Of a stretch of 25,636 nt of DNA, positions 15,042-21,384 are shown in pieces (the stretch's first letter is position 1; the number at the start of each line of letters is the position of its first letter). The position numbers and the translations under genes were made by a program. The stretch is from a virus. The stretch is taken from the IMG/VR virus record IMGVR_UViG_3300025156_000022, positions 1 to 25,636 of that record; one strand, given 5' to 3'. Under the pieces are notes generated by a model. That model saw only the letters and a list, made by a program, of their open reading frames with translations. It did no database searches and was not told the origin of the DNA.

Positions 15042-15615
15042 AATTTGCCGCCCATTCTGATTCAGTTACTTTTTCAGGGACAACCAAGACTCCATGGATA
15101 TTCTGATTCATATTAAAGTTCTTGCTCTCAATTTTATCAGAATATCCTAATTTATTCCCCGTTAAGAATTTAAATAAAGTTGTATTGAATCCTCTTTTAC
15201 TTAATCCATCTTTACCTTTCTTTAAATACCAAGCCTCATGCAATACCTGTCCAACTTCATACGCAGTCATGAATTCTTGGTATGTTTCTGCCCATCTTTC
15301 CAATGTCGGTATCCCTACTTCAAACTCCGCAGCAATTTCAACCGGTGACATGCCTTCTCGACTCAATTCAATATACTTGATCGGATGAACACCGGGTTTA
15401 AACTTTGTCCCATTTACTACTTCCATTGTCTCTGCTGGACTCAAAGCCAAAGAAGGATCATACTTTAATCCTCCATGCTTTTCACACAGGGTACTTTTTC
15501 CTACTGCATTCCTTCCACATCTTTTCCCATCTATGTAAAATGTGCATTTCTGTTTTTTAAATTTCCGTTTTCCTTTATATTTAATCTTGAGTTTTTTCTG
15601 TCTCGTTAATGGCAT
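15028..15615 (-). CDS. Terminase small subunit
   Basis: 195 residues with an AGGAGG site. The N-terminus is basic and contains a Cys/His cluster (C25 and C33 region, then STLCEKHGG), probably a zinc-binding module. Residues ~85-125 (GMSPVEIAAEFEVGIPTLER, then WAETYQEFMTAYEVGQ) form a helix-turn-helix of the kind used by small terminases to recognise packaging DNA, followed by a helical segment and a C-terminal tail for TerL contact. It lies just upstream of the terL block, as expected. The family assignment rests on the helix-turn-helix pattern plus position. Confidence 0.8.
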   Translation of the reverse strand: MPLTRQKKLKIKYKGKRKFKKQKCTFYIDGKRCGRNAVGKSTLCEKHGGLKYDPSLALSPAETMEVVNGTKFKPGVHPIKYIELSREGMSPVEIAAEFEVGIPTLERWAETYQEFMTAYEVGQVLHEAWYLKKGKDGLSKRGFNTTLFKFLTGNKLGYSDKIESKNFNMNQNIHGVLVVPEKVTESEWAANFDKN

Positions 15616-15642
15616 ATCAATATACCTCCTAAATAGATTCCA

Positions 15643-15996
15643 TTAAATAGATTCCATTAATTGCTTATATTTCCTGTAATCCTTTTTCACAAGCAAATCC
15701 TTGAACATTTTATCTGAAACAAAATCTGATAATCCTTTTCCATCTGCATGCGTCCAATCATTCAATGTTTCGTATATAAAGTCGGTTACTATTCCTTCTA
15801 TTCTATCATGTAATCCTGCTTTCTTCTCAAAGGAAAAGTTCCGGGTACCAAATAAAATCCAAATGATAACAATATTTTTACGGAGGGTCATTGATGTGAC
15901 TTTCCCTTCGGGGTATTCATTGCTGTATACTCTAAGACTGAACCGGAGAGTATTCGTTTTCAACGTCTGTCTTTGTTTCTTTTCTAATCTTACCAT
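15643..15996 (-). CDS. Unknown protein at the head of the late operon
   Basis: 117 residues from the ATG at 15996, which is preceded by GGGGAAA at a good distance. An upstream in-frame start at 16098 would add 34 residues encoded by repetitive DNA (two copies of GGAGAAACTCATAG). The centre (TLRKNIVIIWILFGTRNFSF) is hydrophobic and the C-terminus is rich in Lys/Asp. I do not recognise a family. As the first gene before terS it could be a packaging or late-control protein. Confidence 0.6.
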   Translation of the reverse strand: MVRLEKKQRQTLKTNTLRFSLRVYSNEYPEGKVTSMTLRKNIVIIWILFGTRNFSFEKKAGLHDRIEGIVTDFIYETLNDWTHADGKGLSDFVSDKMFKDLLVKKDYRKYKQLMESI

Positions 15997-16190
15997 TTCT
16001 GTATTTCCCCTATGAGTTTCTCCTATGAGTTTCTCCGTTCTTTCTTTATTTTTCCAATCCTGATCTTGTTGGGAGTATAAAACACAATTGTATAACATTC
16101 AAGGGTTAATTTGAAAAAAATTTATAGGGTAGGAGGGTAGGAGTATTATTGGGGGCGCTACACGGGGGGCAAGGGTGCTATAGTGCTATA

Positions 16191-16273
16191 GTGCTACAGT
16201 GATATTTTAAAAATTGGATTCCCTACAGGGGAAATACTACAGTGCTACAGTGATATTTTAAAAATTGGATTCC
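16191..16273. repeat. 32-bp perfect direct repeat pair preceded by short tandem repeats
   Basis: The repeat begins GTGCTACAGTGATATT and ends ATTGGATTCC, at 16191-16222 and 16242-16273. Just before copy 1, GTGCTATA occurs twice in tandem, a variant of the repeat's own start. TTCCC-TACA-GGGGAA right after copy 1 can form a hairpin. Confidence 0.88.
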
Positions 16274-16320
16274 TTAAAGGAGGCCCACCCCCCTCATCCT
16301 AAAAAAAGGAGTCGACAAAA

Positions 16321-16344
16321 TGAATGGTATTCAGTAAATAAATA
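16321..16344. repeat. Palindromic repeat TGAATGGTATTCA plus AT tail, copy 1
   Basis: A dyad TGAAT-GGT-ATTCA followed by GTAAATAAATA. A second copy at 16559-16582 differs at one central base (GGC). Dyad plus conserved flank suggests a protein-binding operator. Confidence 0.8.
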
Positions 16345-16558
16345 ATTTGGCTGTATAGAATATTTTATTTAACTATGGCAAGCTGACAGCCTTTATTCAT
16401 GCATGTCCTGGGCTATATTACGTATAACAGCGTTACAAGACTTTCTAATAGTAATATAAGCATGTACTTATATATCACTGTATTAAACTATATATACAGC
16501 CATATATAAGGTTTTTTATTTAGTTGTATATGCAATTAAGCTATTTTCATAATTTTAC

Positions 16559-16582
16559 TGAATGGCATTCAGTAAATAAATA
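16559..16582. repeat. Palindromic repeat TGAATGGCATTCA plus AT tail, copy 2
   Basis: Same 24-bp element as at 16321, one mismatch inside the dyad centre. It lies 10 bp before the tandem 24-bp array. Confidence 0.8.
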
Positions 16583-16592
16583 TAACTATATA

Positions 16593-16688
16593 ATATCCAG
16601 AGTATATTAGTATGGTATATCCAGAGTATATTAGTATGGTATATCCAGAGTATATTAGTATGGTATATCCAGAGTATATTAGTATGGT
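16593..16688. repeat. Four perfect 24-bp tandem repeats (iteron-like)
   Basis: Unit ATATCCAGAGTATATTAGTA followed by TGGT, starting at 16593, 16617, 16641 and 16665 with no mismatch. Period 24 is slightly over two helical turns, as in iterons bound by replication initiators. Confidence 0.93.
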
Positions 16689-17032
16689 ATAGACATATCA
16701 GGTCAATTCATGTATAGCCTGGTAGCAATGACTATACACAGCTTATATGCCATTTAAAAGCCGTTTTAAGGCTATATAAGACCGTTTTATAAGTCATGGC
16801 TATGGGTATAACAAAGTTAGTAAATCGCTGTTATATGGCTATATAAGAACGTTCTATGGCTATGTATACTTTTTTACCTATTTTATGTAATTTTTTACCT
16901 ATAATTGTATAAATAATGTCATATTTTGTTATGTAGTTAACAATAATTGTAAGTTATTGAGATCATTACATATATTGTACTATATTCTACTCTACGTATA
17001 TATAAGCTATTGATATCATTACATTATTCATC

Positions 17033-17060
17033 ATGTGACATTATACGTTATTTGTCACAT
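17033..17060. repeat. Inverted repeat ATGTGACA / TGTCACAT
   Basis: 8-bp perfect arms at 17033-17040 and 17053-17060 with a 12-base spacer. A possible operator. It lies in the AT-rich part of the divergent region. Confidence 0.65.
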
Positions 17061-17456
17061 ATTTCATATACAGTGCTATAGCTACATAATAGCTATATAA
17101 ATTAATTCATATGATAACATGCTGTAATCATTGCATATTTAAACTAATTTTAATTTATTTTTTATTTTGTTGATCCTTTGGCATAGCCTGTGCATTATAA
17201 AATAATCACATAGGCGATCACCCATTAAGACTGGCAAGGGTAAAAGTAAAAGAAATTTTTGACAATTTGTAAAATCTTGACAGGCCACTAGACTGCAAAA
17301 AGTTGCAGATAAGCGAAAAAAACCAAAGTCAAGTAAAGGTGCTTAAAATTGTTTAAAACAAGGTAGCTCTTTTCAAAAAAATCAAAATCGTTAAAATTGT
17401 TAAAATTAAAGACTTTTAAAAAATCAAGAGTTTTTAATTTTAGTTATTTTGACTAA

Positions 17457-17494
17457 AAAGGCAATTTTGCCACAATTAAAAAAAAGGTGATAAA
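17457..17494 (+). promoter_or_regulatory. Repeated leader element GGCAATTTTGCC, copy 1
   Basis: Dyad GGCAA-TT-TTGCC (17460-17471) followed by ACAATTAAAAAAAAGGTGAT and the start codon 35 bases from the dyad start. Identical to the leader before 18223 and closely similar to that before 17664. It could be a translational or transcriptional operator shared by three genes. Confidence 0.7.
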
Positions 17495-17587
17495 ATGAAA
17501 AAACTTTATTTCGCAATCGTTATAACTGCAATTTTTACTGTATCATATTACATGATGCCATTATTTGCATTTTATGCAATTCAATAA
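17495..17587 (+). CDS. 30-residue single-pass membrane peptide
   Basis: ATG at 17495 after AAGGTGAT. The peptide begins MKKLYF and is then almost entirely hydrophobic (AIVITAIFTVSYYMMPLFAF), a single membrane span. It is preceded by the repeated GGCAATTTTGCC leader also found before two clearly coding genes, which supports expression. Function unknown; small phage membrane peptides may act in lysis control, superinfection exclusion or host inhibition. Confidence 0.6.
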   Translation: MKKLYFAIVITAIFTVSYYMMPLFAFYAIQ

Positions 17588-17620
17588 ACCCAGCACCACA
17601 AAGTAGTACAAATTTTACAT

Positions 17621-17663
17621 AAAGGCAATTTTGCCACAATTAAAAAAGAAGGAGTTTTAAAAC
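17621..17663 (+). promoter_or_regulatory. Repeated leader element GGCAATTTTGCC, copy 2
   Basis: Dyad at 17624-17635, then ACAATTAAAAAAG and a stronger GAAGGAG site; dyad to ATG distance is 40 bases. Confidence 0.7.
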
Positions 17664-18086
17664 ATGAAAAAATTACATTTTGTAAACAGCACAAAGTCAA
17701 TTTCTAAGGCAATCGTTGACGAATCAAAAAATCAGAAAGTAGTTAGTCAAGTAAATGAAATTTCTATCAGGTCTCAAAAAGTATCAACAAAATTTCAACG
17801 TTTTGTGGTTGTTGTTGGTATGTTGAAAGATGGTTATGCAAGGGTAGATATTCTTGATAGACTTATGAGTGAAAATGGTATTTATGCCGGTACTGATAAG
17901 GCTATGAGTGAAAAATCAACAAAAAACTTTATTGGTAAGGTTGTTGCTTGTTATAACGGTTTAACTGGGGCAGGCAAGGCTGGCAAGGTAGCCGATGAAA
18001 TGACACGCTTGAAAAATGGCCTTGACGTGACGGCTGATTGCACTTTCAAATCATATGCCAGACTGACATATAAAGCATCTTTGTAG
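17664..18086 (+). CDS. FIGKV-module protein, small basic, possibly DNA-binding
   Basis: 140 residues with GAAGGAG site. The N-terminal ~50 residues are basic and Ser/Lys-rich. Residues ~50-125 form a helical domain whose segment KNFIGKVVACYNGL, followed by GAGKAGKVADEMTRLKNG, closely parallels KSFIGKVSCIYGVI and the following LKAG of the protein at 20528. Helix-turn-helix or a small DNA-binding fold is plausible, but no known family is recognised. It is followed by a strong terminator and preceded by the repeated leader, so it probably forms its own transcription unit. Confidence 0.75.
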   Translation: MKKLHFVNSTKSISKAIVDESKNQKVVSQVNEISIRSQKVSTKFQRFVVVVGMLKDGYARVDILDRLMSENGIYAGTDKAMSEKSTKNFIGKVVACYNGLTGAGKAGKVADEMTRLKNGLDVTADCTFKSYARLTYKASL

Positions 18087-18093
18087 AATCGAT

Positions 18094-18136
18094 AAAAAAC
18101 ACGCTAGGGCCGATAGTTTGCCCTGGCGTGTTTTTT
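18094..18136 (+). terminator. Strong Rho-independent terminator
   Basis: AAAAAACACGC-T-AGGGC, 9-base loop, GCCCT-G-GCGTGTTTTTT: a stem of 17 bp counting one T-G pair, with A and T tails that make it work in both directions. Confidence 0.93.
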
Positions 18137-18183
18137 ACTGTTTTAAAAAGCCATTAAAATTTGATGGTTTTTTGAATAGTAAA

Positions 18184-18222
18184 AAAAGGCAATTTTGCCA
18201 CAATTAAAAAAAAGGTGATAAA
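18184..18222 (+). promoter_or_regulatory. Repeated leader element GGCAATTTTGCC, copy 3
   Basis: Dyad at 18188-18199. From the dyad to the ATG (35 bases) it is identical to copy 1 at 17460, including the AAGGTGAT ribosome binding site. Confidence 0.72.
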
Positions 18223-18408
18223 ATGAATCTAAATGAGTTATACCCAGAACTGAATAAAACCGTGAAAATAAGCCATTTGATAGACTTTGAATCTAAATCT
18301 AGTGAATTGATTGCCGATTTAGAAACCTTGTTTCAAAACGTATCTTTTGACACGATTGAAAAAATTGAAACCAGCGTTTTAAATTTAATACCGGTATATG
18401 CCGAATAA
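18223..18408 (+). CDS. Small acidic protein, unknown
   Basis: 61 residues, acidic and helical (ELIADLETLFQNV; IEKIETSVLNLI). It uses the shared GGCAATTTTGCC leader. No family recognised. Likely co-transcribed with the next gene 35 bp downstream. Confidence 0.65.
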   Translation: MNLNELYPELNKTVKISHLIDFESKSSELIADLETLFQNVSFDTIEKIETSVLNLIPVYAE

Positions 18409-18443
18409 AAAAGTTTTTATCAAAAAGGGATAGAGGAAAAAGT

Positions 18444-18701
18444 ATGAAATTAATTTATAATGAAAAAACAAAAAATTTAAAGGCTGTTAAAATTGGAGAA
18501 TGTCAATTATCTTCTATTTCTACTAAAATAGCAAAAAATTTAATTATTAATATGTCTACAGAATATTTTAAAGTTATAGCCCCAAAACAAAATATGATAC
18601 GCAATTATGTTAACGGTATGAATCTTTTGTTTGCCGGTTATTTAACCCCAGAAGATATTCTTGATATCATTGAACATTTAATTGCATATTATGACGAATA
18701 A
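18444..18701 (+). CDS. Small protein, unknown
   Basis: 85 residues with an AGAGGA site. Mixed charge, lysine-rich N-terminus (MKLIYNEKTKNLKAVKIG) and a more acidic helical end (LTPEDILDIIEHLIAYYDE). No family recognised. Confidence 0.65.
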   Translation: MKLIYNEKTKNLKAVKIGECQLSSISTKIAKNLIINMSTEYFKVIAPKQNMIRNYVNGMNLLFAGYLTPEDILDIIEHLIAYYDE

Positions 18702-18806
18702 AAACAGCGTTTTAAGGGGGCTTTATGGCTGGCATGGCTGGCATGGCTGTATAGCCCTTCTTAATTGCTAAAACCGGCTTAAAACAGCCAAAAAAAGGCT
18801 TTAATC

Positions 18807-18884
18807 ATGAAATTTGATATAATCATTGCAGGTTTATTGTTTATCACGTTCAGTATTGCAATTGCTTGTTTTTTAAATTTATAA
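18807..18884 (+). CDS. 25-residue membrane peptide
   Basis: ATG at 18807 with only a weak AAGG site. The peptide is MKFDIIIAGLLFITFSIAIA then CFLNL, one hydrophobic span. It sits just before a terminator and resembles the peptide at 17495 in size and type. It may be real but has little support beyond hydrophobicity. Confidence 0.4.
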   Translation: MKFDIIIAGLLFITFSIAIACFLNL

Positions 18885-18913
18885 AACATAAGAGTGTAAC
18901 CGTATACGCAAAT

Positions 18914-18969
18914 TAAAAAGAGTAATCATCTTTCCCAAGTCCAAAATGGAAAGATGATTCCTCTTTTTT
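18914..18969 (+). terminator. Long Rho-independent terminator hairpin
   Basis: AAAAAGAG and AATCATCTTTCC pair with GGAAAGATGATT and CTCTTTTTT around a ~12-base loop. The right arm also carries a TGGAA...TTCC dyad of the array that follows. Confidence 0.88.
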
Positions 18970-18982
18970 GCGTTTTGAGGTT

Positions 18983-19225
18983 TGGATGAAATATCCAGAA
19001 TTAAAAATGGAAAAATGGTTCCTAACTTGAGCATGGAAGAATGATTCCCAAGTTTTTTGTTTTAAAAAGTGGAAGAATGATTCCCAAGTTTTTTGTTTTA
19101 AAAAGTGGAAGAATGATTCCCAACTTGAGCGTGGAATTTGAAATCCAGTTCCTAAGTTCAGAATGGAGAAAAGACTCCCAACTTGAGTGTGGATGAATGA
19201 CTCCAAACTTGAGCGTGGAAGGGGA
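18983..19225. repeat. Array of short dyad repeats TGGA(A/G)-N6-(T/C)TCCCAA upstream of a promoter
   Basis: Copies start at about 18983, 19008, 19034, 19070, 19106, 19132, 19164, 19190 and 19216 (the last partial). Three copies with TGGAAGAATGATTCCCAA lie exactly 36 bp apart; other spacings are 25-26 or 32 bp. Many are followed by CTTGAGCG. The arms change together (GGAA with TTCC, GGAG with CTCC, GGAT with ATCC), so the symmetry itself is conserved. The array ends 17 bp before the -35 box at 19242, suggesting operators or activator sites. Confidence 0.82.
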
Positions 19226-19241
19226 ATGAAAAAGAAAAAGC

Positions 19242-19270
19242 TTGACATTCCAGAGTAAGTATGCTATAAT
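19242..19270 (+). promoter_or_regulatory. Early promoter P1 (TTGACA-17-TATAAT)
   Basis: TTGACA at 19242, 17-bp spacer starting TTCC and ending TGC, TATAAT at 19265. Drives the operon 19328-20098. Confidence 0.93.
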
Positions 19271-19327
19271 TAACTATATAAATGATAGGGGCAATTAAGC
19301 TCAAACAAAAGAAGAAAGGAACAAATT

Positions 19328-19645
19328 ATGATTGACAAATTGGAATACTTTGAAGAGACTGAATTTACAAAGTTGGGAGTGAAAATCAATCATTCCAAAC
19401 TTAACCATTTGAAAAACGTTTTCAAGATTCAGATTGGAATGTTCATCATAGAACTTCACCCTGATCATATTAAAATTGAGGACGATATGAACAAAGGGTC
19501 AAACGGGGAGTGTGCAACAGAAAACTTCCTCTATGGTTACATGTATGATGAAGAATTAACTTTGGATAATGTTGCATTTATGGAATATGCCGAAAAAACT
19601 GCAATATATTCCTTAATTATCGGGTATCTTGAAAATCAACGTTAA
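19328..19645 (+). CDS. Small acidic protein, unknown, first gene of P1 operon
   Basis: 105 residues with GAAAGGA site about 55 bp after the P1 -10 box. Acidic overall. KIQIGMFIIELHPDHIKIED (~35-55) suggests a beta-hairpin, and a helix-rich end follows (FMEYAEKTAIYSLIIGYL). No family recognised. A new ribosome binding site for the next gene starts at its stop codon. Confidence 0.75.
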   Translation: MIDKLEYFEETEFTKLGVKINHSKLNHLKNVFKIQIGMFIIELHPDHIKIEDDMNKGSNGECATENFLYGYMYDEELTLDNVAFMEYAEKTAIYSLIIGYLENQR

Positions 19646-19655
19646 AGGAGGAAGA

Positions 19656-19832
19656 ATGATCGTTACAACAAATGAAAGAAGAAGGTTGAAATCAGGATGG
19701 CATACTGGCTGGGCACTTTTACTTATAAAAGGAAAATATTACATTTCCCAAGAATCCGGTACCCGACTGGCAACCAAGGAAGAAATCAAAGCTTATAAAA
19801 ACATTCCTAAGTCAAAGGAGGAAGAATGCTAA
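19656..19832 (+). CDS. Small basic protein, unknown
   Basis: 58 residues from the ATG at 19656, preceded by AAAGGAGG; an upstream ATG at 19629 lies inside the previous gene and has no site. GWALLLIKGKYYISQESGTR (~15-35) looks like a short beta-sheet. The end overlaps the next start. Confidence 0.7.
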   Translation: MIVTTNERRRLKSGWHTGWALLLIKGKYYISQESGTRLATKEEIKAYKNIPKSKEEEC

Positions 19833-20098
19833 ATTTAACATCAGTGGAAGTACACAAAGGAAATACCAAATTGGATTTTATTTGTAGTATGGAAGATAAC
19901 GAAATCTATTCCATTTTTTGCTATATAAATAATCAGGAAGTCGCAGATTGGAAACAATTATCAAGTTTCCCCGATGAACAAAGGAGATTCATCAAACGAA
20001 TTTTGGAAGAATACGGTATGAAGGAAACCTATATAGCAGACTATTCCCAAAAAATATATTCCTGTTTAAACCTGGGAATAGAATGCATCTTGAAATGA
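19826..20098 (+). CDS. Small protein, unknown, last gene of P1 operon
   Basis: 90 residues with GGAGG site, start inside the end of the previous gene (7-bp overlap), so coupled. Contains three cysteines and a helical middle (DEQRRFIKRILEEYGM). No family recognised. Confidence 0.7.
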   Translation: MLNLTSVEVHKGNTKLDFICSMEDNEIYSIFCYINNQEVADWKQLSSFPDEQRRFIKRILEEYGMKETYIADYSQKIYSCLNLGIECILK

Positions 20099-20120
20099 AA
20101 ATCAATTCCTAAGTCAAAAA

Positions 20121-20195
20121 TGGAGAAAACACTCCCAAAAGAATTAGGGAATTTGAAATCCATTTTTGACTTTGGAACTGGAGAAAACACTCCCA
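20121..20195. repeat. Second cluster of dyad repeats, before promoter P2
   Basis: Two identical copies of TGGAGAAAACACTCCCAA start at 20121 and 20179, the G-C version of the dyad seen upstream of P1. Between them is GGAATTTGAAATCC-like sequence also present in the first array. The cluster ends 39 bp before the -35 box. Confidence 0.78.
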
Positions 20196-20234
20196 ATTGA
20201 TTCATGACTATATAAAGGAATTGCAAAATAACTC

Positions 20235-20263
20235 TTGACATTCCAGTCCGAAAATGCTATAAT
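20235..20263 (+). promoter_or_regulatory. Early promoter P2 (TTGACA-17-TATAAT)
   Basis: TTGACA at 20235, spacer starting TTCCAG and ending TGC, TATAAT at 20258. Followed by a ~260-base leader before the gene at 20528. Confidence 0.93.
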
Positions 20264-20303
20264 TTAGTATATTTGATGGGAACTTTTAAAGAAAGGGGGA
20301 CAT

Positions 20304-20321
20304 ATGAATAATGGATGTTAA
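20304..20321 (+). CDS. Five-codon leader ORF (MNNGC)
   Basis: ATG at 20304 with a strong AAAGGGGG site, stop TAA after five codons. It lies within the P2 leader between two competing pairing segments. It could be a leader peptide whose translation decides the fold, or the stump of a deleted gene. Confidence 0.4.
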   Translation: MNNGC

Positions 20322-20385
20322 AAAGTAGATTCCCATATACTACAAAATAAAATGGGAAAACGTGAGAGATTTCCCCCTCTGGGAA

Positions 20386-20421
20386 CCTCTACCTCTACCT
20401 CTACCTCTACCTCTACCTCTA
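20386..20421. repeat. (CCTCTA)6 microsatellite
   Basis: Six perfect hexamer units, ending in the palindrome CCTCTAGAGG, then three units of AAATAAGGG(T/G) at 20426-20455. A stretch prone to copy-number change, inside the arms of a 10-bp inverted repeat. Confidence 0.95.
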
Positions 20422-20527
20422 GAGGAAATAAGGGTAAATAAGGGTAAATAAGGGGGAAATCTTAAAGTGCATTTTCAAGTAAGGGAAGTTTAATTTTAAG
20501 TACTATCTATATAGGGAGTTTTAAATC

Positions 20528-21208
20528 ATGGCAAGAGCAAAAAGTACCAAGAGCAAGAAGGGAAGCGGTAAAGGCGGTAAAGGCGGGAGTGTTAAAAGGA
20601 GTGTTAAAGGAGTTAAATTAACCTTTCCTCAGAAGGTAGAAGTATCCTTAAAAAAAGAGGATTATAGCAAAGCAAAAAATATTTGTGAAATAGAGTGTAA
20701 GACCTTTGGAACAGAGAAGGCTTTTTCCTTAAAAAAATGTGATAAATGCCCTACGGTAGTAAGGGTTTTTTGTCAGGAAATGGTTGATGGAGTTTACCAA
20801 GAGGAACCGGTGGAAAAGGTGGAGGAAACTACCACAGCCAATACACCAGCCACAGCCAATACACCAGCCACAGTTAGGAATGATCAGCCGTATTCTACAG
20901 TATTAAAAGAATTGATCAAGGGAACCAAAAATAAGGACATTGCAGTTGTTATAGCAGGGGAAGTTCCCACCCCGAAAAGTTTTATTGGAAAAGTATCTTG
21001 TATTTATGGTGTTATTGTTGGGACATCAAAATCCCGGGGAGTTATATACAAGGGTGTTCAGGAATTGAAAGCCGGGAAGAAAATTACCAAGAGTGGATCA
21101 AGTGGATACATTGGTAAAGTTTGGGAAGCTTATCAGGAATTGAAACCTGCAAAACCTGGGACTGGGAAAACTACCGGGAAAAAGGGGAAAGCGAAACCCA
21201 AAAAGTAA
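20528..21208 (+). CDS. Basic nucleic-acid-binding-like protein with Cys cluster and two FIGKV modules
   Basis: 226 residues with GGGAG site. Residues 1-30 are Lys/Gly/Ser-rich (KSKKGSGKGGKGG). Residues ~50-85 carry cysteines (CEIEC, KKCDKCP, FC), possibly a zinc site. Residues ~100-118 have two copies of ATANTPAT-like linker. Residues ~120-195 hold a helical domain with KSFIGKVSCIYGVI and a second shorter unit GYIGKVWEAYQELK, related to the protein at 17664. The C-terminus is again basic (GKTTGKKGKAKPKK). Probably DNA- or RNA-binding; the family is unknown to me. It is flanked by the structured leader and a strong terminator. Confidence 0.75.
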   Translation: MARAKSTKSKKGSGKGGKGGSVKRSVKGVKLTFPQKVEVSLKKEDYSKAKNICEIECKTFGTEKAFSLKKCDKCPTVVRVFCQEMVDGVYQEEPVEKVEETTTANTPATANTPATVRNDQPYSTVLKELIKGTKNKDIAVVIAGEVPTPKSFIGKVSCIYGVIVGTSKSRGVIYKGVQELKAGKKITKSGSSGYIGKVWEAYQELKPAKPGTGKTTGKKGKAKPKK

Positions 21209-21232
21209 AACTGGAATGAAAAACTGGAATGA

Positions 21233-21286
21233 AAAATGGGAAAAAGGGTGTCTGATAGATGCTCTTTTTCCCATTTTGTTTTTTTG
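21233..21286 (+). terminator. Rho-independent terminator
   Basis: Perfect 14-bp stem AAAATGGGAAAAAG / CTTTTTCCCATTTT with a 17-base loop, followed by GTTTTTTT. Confidence 0.93.
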
Positions 21287-21294
21287 AAAAAGAG

Positions 21295-21323
21295 TTGACA
21301 TTCCTTTGTTAGTGTGCTATAAT
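21295..21323 (+). promoter_or_regulatory. Early promoter P3 (TTGACA-17-TATAAT)
   Basis: TTGACA at 21295, spacer TTCC...TGC, TATAAT at 21318, right after the terminator. Drives the ArdC-like gene. Confidence 0.93.
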
Positions 21324-21384
21324 TAAGTATATAGTAAAGATATGTAGGAAGAATGATAGATTTAAAAAGAATTGGAGGAAGAAA

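Larger units (their letters stand above)
15997..17456. other. Gene-free AT-rich divergent control region, candidate origin
   Basis: No convincing gene in either strand over ~1.46 kb. It separates leftward late genes from rightward small genes. It contains a 32-bp direct repeat pair (16191-16273), a palindromic 24-bp repeat pair (16321 and 16559), four perfect 24-bp tandem repeats (16593-16688), repeated phrases such as GGCTATATAAGA (near 16770 and 16835), and a very AT-rich stretch to ~17160. Iterons next to AT-rich DNA at a strand switch is typical of phage or plasmid-like origins. No replication initiator gene is visible in the window, so the call is an inference. Confidence 0.55.
20276..20461 (+). 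promoter_or_regulatory. Structured leader with mutually exclusive hairpins
   Basis: ATGGGAA (20276-20282), TTCCCAT (20330-20336) and ATGGGAA (20352-20358): the middle segment can pair with either flank. Further on, GATTTCCCCC (20368-20377) pairs perfectly with GGGGGAAATC (20452-20461), enclosing six CCTCTA repeats and three AAATAAGGG(T/G) repeats. A 5-codon ORF lies between the first two segments. The layout is that of an attenuator or translational control leader. Confidence 0.6.

Noticed and set aside
16593-16688. CRISPR array
   Set aside because: The 24-bp units are directly adjacent with no unique spacers, so they are tandem repeats.
17272-17330. Promoter from the TTGACA sequences near 17280
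   Set aside because: TTGACA occurs, but no acceptable -10 hexamer lies at 16-18 bp, so I could not support a promoter for the first early genes here.
18913-19248. Minus-strand open frame with repeated WESFFHFLKQK
   Set aside because: It is produced by the in-frame 36-bp repeats of the dyad array, has no ribosome binding site and overlaps a terminator.
20386-20455. Telomere-like end because of the CCTCTA repeats
   Set aside because: Only six copies, internal, inside a transcribed leader and followed by ordinary genes; a microsatellite is the simpler reading.
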